Origin: an uncultured Mycoplasmatota bacterium
Lineage (GTDB): Bacteria > Bacillota_I > Bacilli_A > RF39 > UBA660
NCBI GenBank assembly: GCA_900557185.1
Contig: USRP01000037.1
Span: 1-6,904 of the forward strand
Length of the DNA: 6,904 bases
Direction: 5' to 3'
The translations under genes were made by a program, and so were the position numbers. Within the stretch, counting starts at the first letter, position 1; every line of letters begins with the position of its first letter. Below are positions 5,088-6,904 of the stretch, in pieces. Below the pieces are notes generated by a model. The model was given only the letters and a program-made list of their open reading frames with translations, was not told the origin of the DNA and searched no databases.

Positions 5088-6334
5088 TTTTTAAAACTTC
5101 TAAGTGGAGATGTTTGTCGATAGATAAAGTATTTTGGATTATTTGTAATTAATTCTAAATCTCCAATATATTCTACGAAAGTAGGGTGAAAACCATTTTT
5201 GAAAGTAGTTAATCCAATATAGCTATTATTTTCTTTTAAAGTAGGATTTGTAACGCCTCCTAAAGAAAATGATTGATATCCTAAATTCGCATATTTCTCA
5301 ATGATTTTCCATAATAATAAATGTTTTGAATTAAATTTCTTAAATCTTTTATCATGCCCATCAGCTAATAAGAAAATCTTATTTTGATGTTTGACAATCA
5401 TAGCCGAAGCAGTGACAACTCCCGTTGGAAAATCTCTTAAGAGGTTAGTAGCAGTCACTAAATCATTTTTGGCGGTTGCTAATTGATTGTCGATAATCAT
5501 TTTACGATTAATAATCATTTCTTTTTTCTTATCCTTAGAAATCAATACTTGTTTATTAATCTCATTACTCATTTTTTCTAATTTCTCATATTTAACTTTA
5601 CATATTTTTAAATATGTTTCAGTATTTAATTTCGCATAATATAGATCTACTTTATGATCTTTATCAAAGAAAGCATAGGCATCTTTAAAATATCCGATAT
5701 CACGTTGATATTTCTTTCTTGCCTGCATATATAAGTACTCGACATTCTCTGCATTTCCACGATAAATCTGAACTCCATTACGATCAGCACTTCTAATTTT
5801 CGTACGCATTTCTTTTTTGAAACTTTGAAAGATTTCATAATATGGTCTTTTTAAATTGACAATGGCTTCAAAACGAGGTTTATCACTTTCAAAGAAGTTG
5901 TTATATCCCATGTGAAAATATCCATTCTGTTTTAAATAATCGAAAATACGTTGATAACTTGGATCGATATTGACTTGATTTGTAATTAAATCATATGTTT
6001 TATAAACAATACTTGGACATATTTTAATAGCTATTACATCTAATTTACTTAAAAACTTTTTCAATAACTTTGTAAATTCTGTTAAAAGAGTTAAGTTCTC
6101 ATAATCGATTAGAAAGCCACGAGGAGCATAAGCATATTTAAACATCCCAGCTCGTTCCATTAAAATTAAACTAGCAGCAACAATTTGATTGCCTTCGACA
6201 GCTCCAATTAACATACTATCGTAGTGTTGATGATTCATAATAAATGCATATTCTGCAGTTTGATAATAAGAAGAAGGAATAAATTGCTCGGAAAAAGCAT
6301 TAAATTCTTCATTTGTTAATTGCCTAATTTCCAT
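5078..6334 (-). CDS. FemAB-family aminoacyltransferase (FemA/FemX/MurM-like)
   Basis: Enzymes of this family move an amino acid from aminoacyl-tRNA to the lysine of the peptidoglycan stem peptide on lipid II, building interpeptide bridges at the cytoplasmic face of the membrane. The 418-residue length fits FemA (about 420). Family marks are YAPRGFLIDY (69-78), the KKEMRTKIRSADRNGV segment (173-188), YYAKLNTETYLK (232-243), SLGGVTNP (357-364) and the C-terminal GLTTFKNGFHPTFVEYIGDLELI (374-396), consistent with two GNAT-like halves. Residues about 238-300 are charged and heptad-like, matching the helical coiled-coil arm of FemA and FemX. The start at 6334 has TAGGAGGAA (complement of 6341-6349) eight bases upstream. 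The tail is lysine-rich (SFKKKK). Single-gene unit with its own promoter and terminator. Which amino acid it adds, and whether it adds the first or a later residue, cannot be read from the sequence. Confidence 0.88.
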   Translation of the reverse strand: MEIRQLTNEEFNAFSEQFIPSSYYQTAEYAFIMNHQHYDSMLIGAVEGNQIVAASLILMERAGMFKYAYAPRGFLIDYENLTLLTEFTKLLKKFLSKLDVIAIKICPSIVYKTYDLITNQVNIDPSYQRIFDYLKQNGYFHMGYNNFFESDKPRFEAIVNLKRPYYEIFQSFKKEMRTKIRSADRNGVQIYRGNAENVEYLYMQARKKYQRDIGYFKDAYAFFDKDHKVDLYYAKLNTETYLKICKVKYEKLEKMSNEINKQVLISKDKKKEMIINRKMIIDNQLATAKNDLVTATNLLRDFPTGVVTASAMIVKHQNKIFLLADGHDKRFKKFNSKHLLLWKIIEKYANLGYQSFSLGGVTNPTLKENNSYIGLTTFKNGFHPTFVEYIGDLELITNNPKYFIYRQTSPLRSFKKKK

Positions 6335-6361
6335 GTTTTCTTCCTCCTATCTAACTCTTAT

Positions 6362-6370
6362 ATTATAACA
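6362..6370 (-). promoter_or_regulatory. Extended -10 promoter of the FemAB-family gene
   Basis: The minus strand reads TGTTATAAT (complement of 6362-6370): a perfect TATAAT with an upstream TG, 27 bases before the start codon. At 16-17 bases upstream there is only an AT-rich sequence with no -35 match; TTGCTA (complement of 6389-6394) lies 21 bases away, which is too far. The extended -10 may compensate. Confidence 0.5.
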
Positions 6371-6398
6371 TATTATTCCTTAAAAATATAGCAAATGC

Positions 6399-6427
6399 TT
6401 TACGAATCTTTGGATTTCGTTTATAAT
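6399..6427 (+). promoter_or_regulatory. Promoter of the prepilin-like gene
   Basis: TTTACG (6399-6404) and a perfect TATAAT (6422-6427) are spaced 17 bases apart. Transcription would begin near 6434, only about 14 bases before the ATG, so the leader is very short and the ribosome-binding site GAGGT (6436-6440) is close to the 5' end. An imperfect inverted repeat, ACGAATC (6402-6408) with GATTTCGT (6413-6420, one extra T), fills the spacer. Confidence 0.55.
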
Positions 6428-6447
6428 AGGATTGTGAGGTAACAATT

Positions 6448-6849
6448 ATGAGAATAAATAATAAAAAAGGGTTTACATTGATTGAGTTGTTAGGTGTTAT
6501 TATTATATTATCTGTAATTGTCATGATTACAGTTCCAATTGTGCAAGATAAAATTACAGAATCACGTAAGAATGCCTTTTTAGCTTCTGTAAATGGATAT
6601 GTGAGGGCATCACGTATGAAAAATACAGAAGAGGGAACGACTAAATTTACAATTGCCAATGAGAAAATCACCCCAGAAATCGAATATAAAGGCGAAGTTC
6701 AAGGAAAAGGTGTGATTGAATATAATAGTTTAGGAAAAGCTAAAGTCAATGTATGGAATGGAACTTATTGTGCTATAAAAGATTATGAAGATTCGGATGT
6801 TCATTTAAAAGATGACATCCATGATTATACAGCGTGTATGAATGCATAG
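6448..6849 (+). CDS. Type IV prepilin-like protein with N-terminal cleavage/methylation motif
   Basis: The 133-residue product opens with a short basic leader MRINNKKG followed by FTLIELLGVIIILSVIVMITVP. This is the class III (prepilin peptidase) signal: cleavage is expected after G8, F9 would be N-methylated, E13 is the conserved Glu5 of the mature pilin, and P30 is the conserved Pro22. The hydrophobic stretch (about 9-32) anchors the protein in the membrane and packs the filament core. The rest is a small polar globular domain of about 100 residues with two cysteines, C108 and C130, placed like the disulfide-bounded loop near the C-terminus of many type IV pilins. Possible roles are a minor pilin or pseudopilin of a type IV pilus, a competence (Com) system or a type II-like secretion system. 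No assembly ATPase, membrane protein or prepilin peptidase is present in the window. The ribosome-binding site GAGGT (6436-6440) is modest, seven bases upstream. Confidence 0.85.
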   Translation: MRINNKKGFTLIELLGVIIILSVIVMITVPIVQDKITESRKNAFLASVNGYVRASRMKNTEEGTTKFTIANEKITPEIEYKGEVQGKGVIEYNSLGKAKVNVWNGTYCAIKDYEDSDVHLKDDIHDYTACMNA

Positions 6850-6853
6850 AAAA

Positions 6854-6885
6854 GGTGACTAACTATTAAAAGTCAACCATATTTT
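6854..6885 (+). terminator. Probable weak terminator after the prepilin-like gene
   Basis: GGTGACT (6854-6860) pairs with AGTC-A-ACC (6871-6878, one bulged A) around a ten-base loop, followed by ATATTTTT. The hairpin begins four bases after the stop codon. The bulge, long loop and short T-run make it weaker than the tuf terminator. Confidence 0.5.
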
Positions 6886-6904
6886 TCAAATAAATGAAAA
6901 AAAT

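Noticed and set aside
6363..6671. 102-codon open frame antisense to the prepilin-like gene
   Set aside because: Overlaps the pilin gene and the divergent promoter region; its hydrophobic look is the mirror of the pilin transmembrane segment.
6894..6904. Possible start of a further gene (ATG AAA AAA) at the right edge
   Set aside because: Three codons only and no ribosome-binding site in the upstream AT-rich sequence.
1..6904. CRISPR arrays, tRNA or rRNA genes, toxin-antitoxin or defence modules
   Set aside because: No spaced direct repeats, cloverleaf or rRNA-like sequence, or nuclease/antitoxin-like gene pair seen on either strand.

Overview
The window comes from an AT-rich, low-GC Gram-positive bacterium (Firmicutes/Bacillota). 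S12, S7, EF-G and EF-Tu all read like Bacillus/Erysipelotrichia-type proteins, most genes have strong AAAGGAGG-type ribosome-binding sites, and TGA is used as a stop (end of the small gene at 3742 and of the FemAB gene) while Trp is TGG. The code is therefore standard and Mycoplasma code 4 is excluded. An Erysipelotrichia-like gut Firmicute is my guess from the overall look, not a demonstrated placement.

Layout. Bases 1-64 (minus strand) hold the first 21 codons of an IS30-type transposase that runs off the left edge. Bases 65-321 are a divergent intergenic region with a transposase promoter, inverted repeats, a terminator-like hairpin, a good sigma-A promoter for the ribosomal operon and a structured 5' leader. 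The str operon follows on the plus strand: rpsL (S12), rpsG (S7), fusA (EF-G), an unrecognised 139-residue gene tightly coupled to fusA, and tuf (EF-Tu). tuf has its own well-formed promoter inside a large inverted repeat. The operon ends in a strong intrinsic terminator at 5022-5050.

Tail-to-tail with tuf lies a full-length FemAB-family aminoacyltransferase gene (minus strand, 6334-5078), whose stop codon is embedded in its own terminator hairpin. Divergent from it, across 113 bp with two back-to-back promoters, is a small type IV prepilin-like protein with a C-terminal cysteine pair (6448-6849), followed by a weak terminator.

How the genes fit together: rpsL, rpsG, fusA and tuf form the translation module (decoding-centre protein, 30S head assembly protein, translocase, aminoacyl-tRNA carrier). 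FemAB enzymes use aminoacyl-tRNA to build peptidoglycan cross-bridges, and prepilins act at the cell surface; nothing here shows a functional link of these two to the str operon. The points most worth a second look are the unknown gene between fusA and tuf, the Pro-to-Ile change in the conserved KDLPG loop of S12, the competing hairpins in the rpsL leader and at the tuf promoter, and the IS30 element where rpoBC often sits. I saw no convincing evidence of a defence or other complex novel system.
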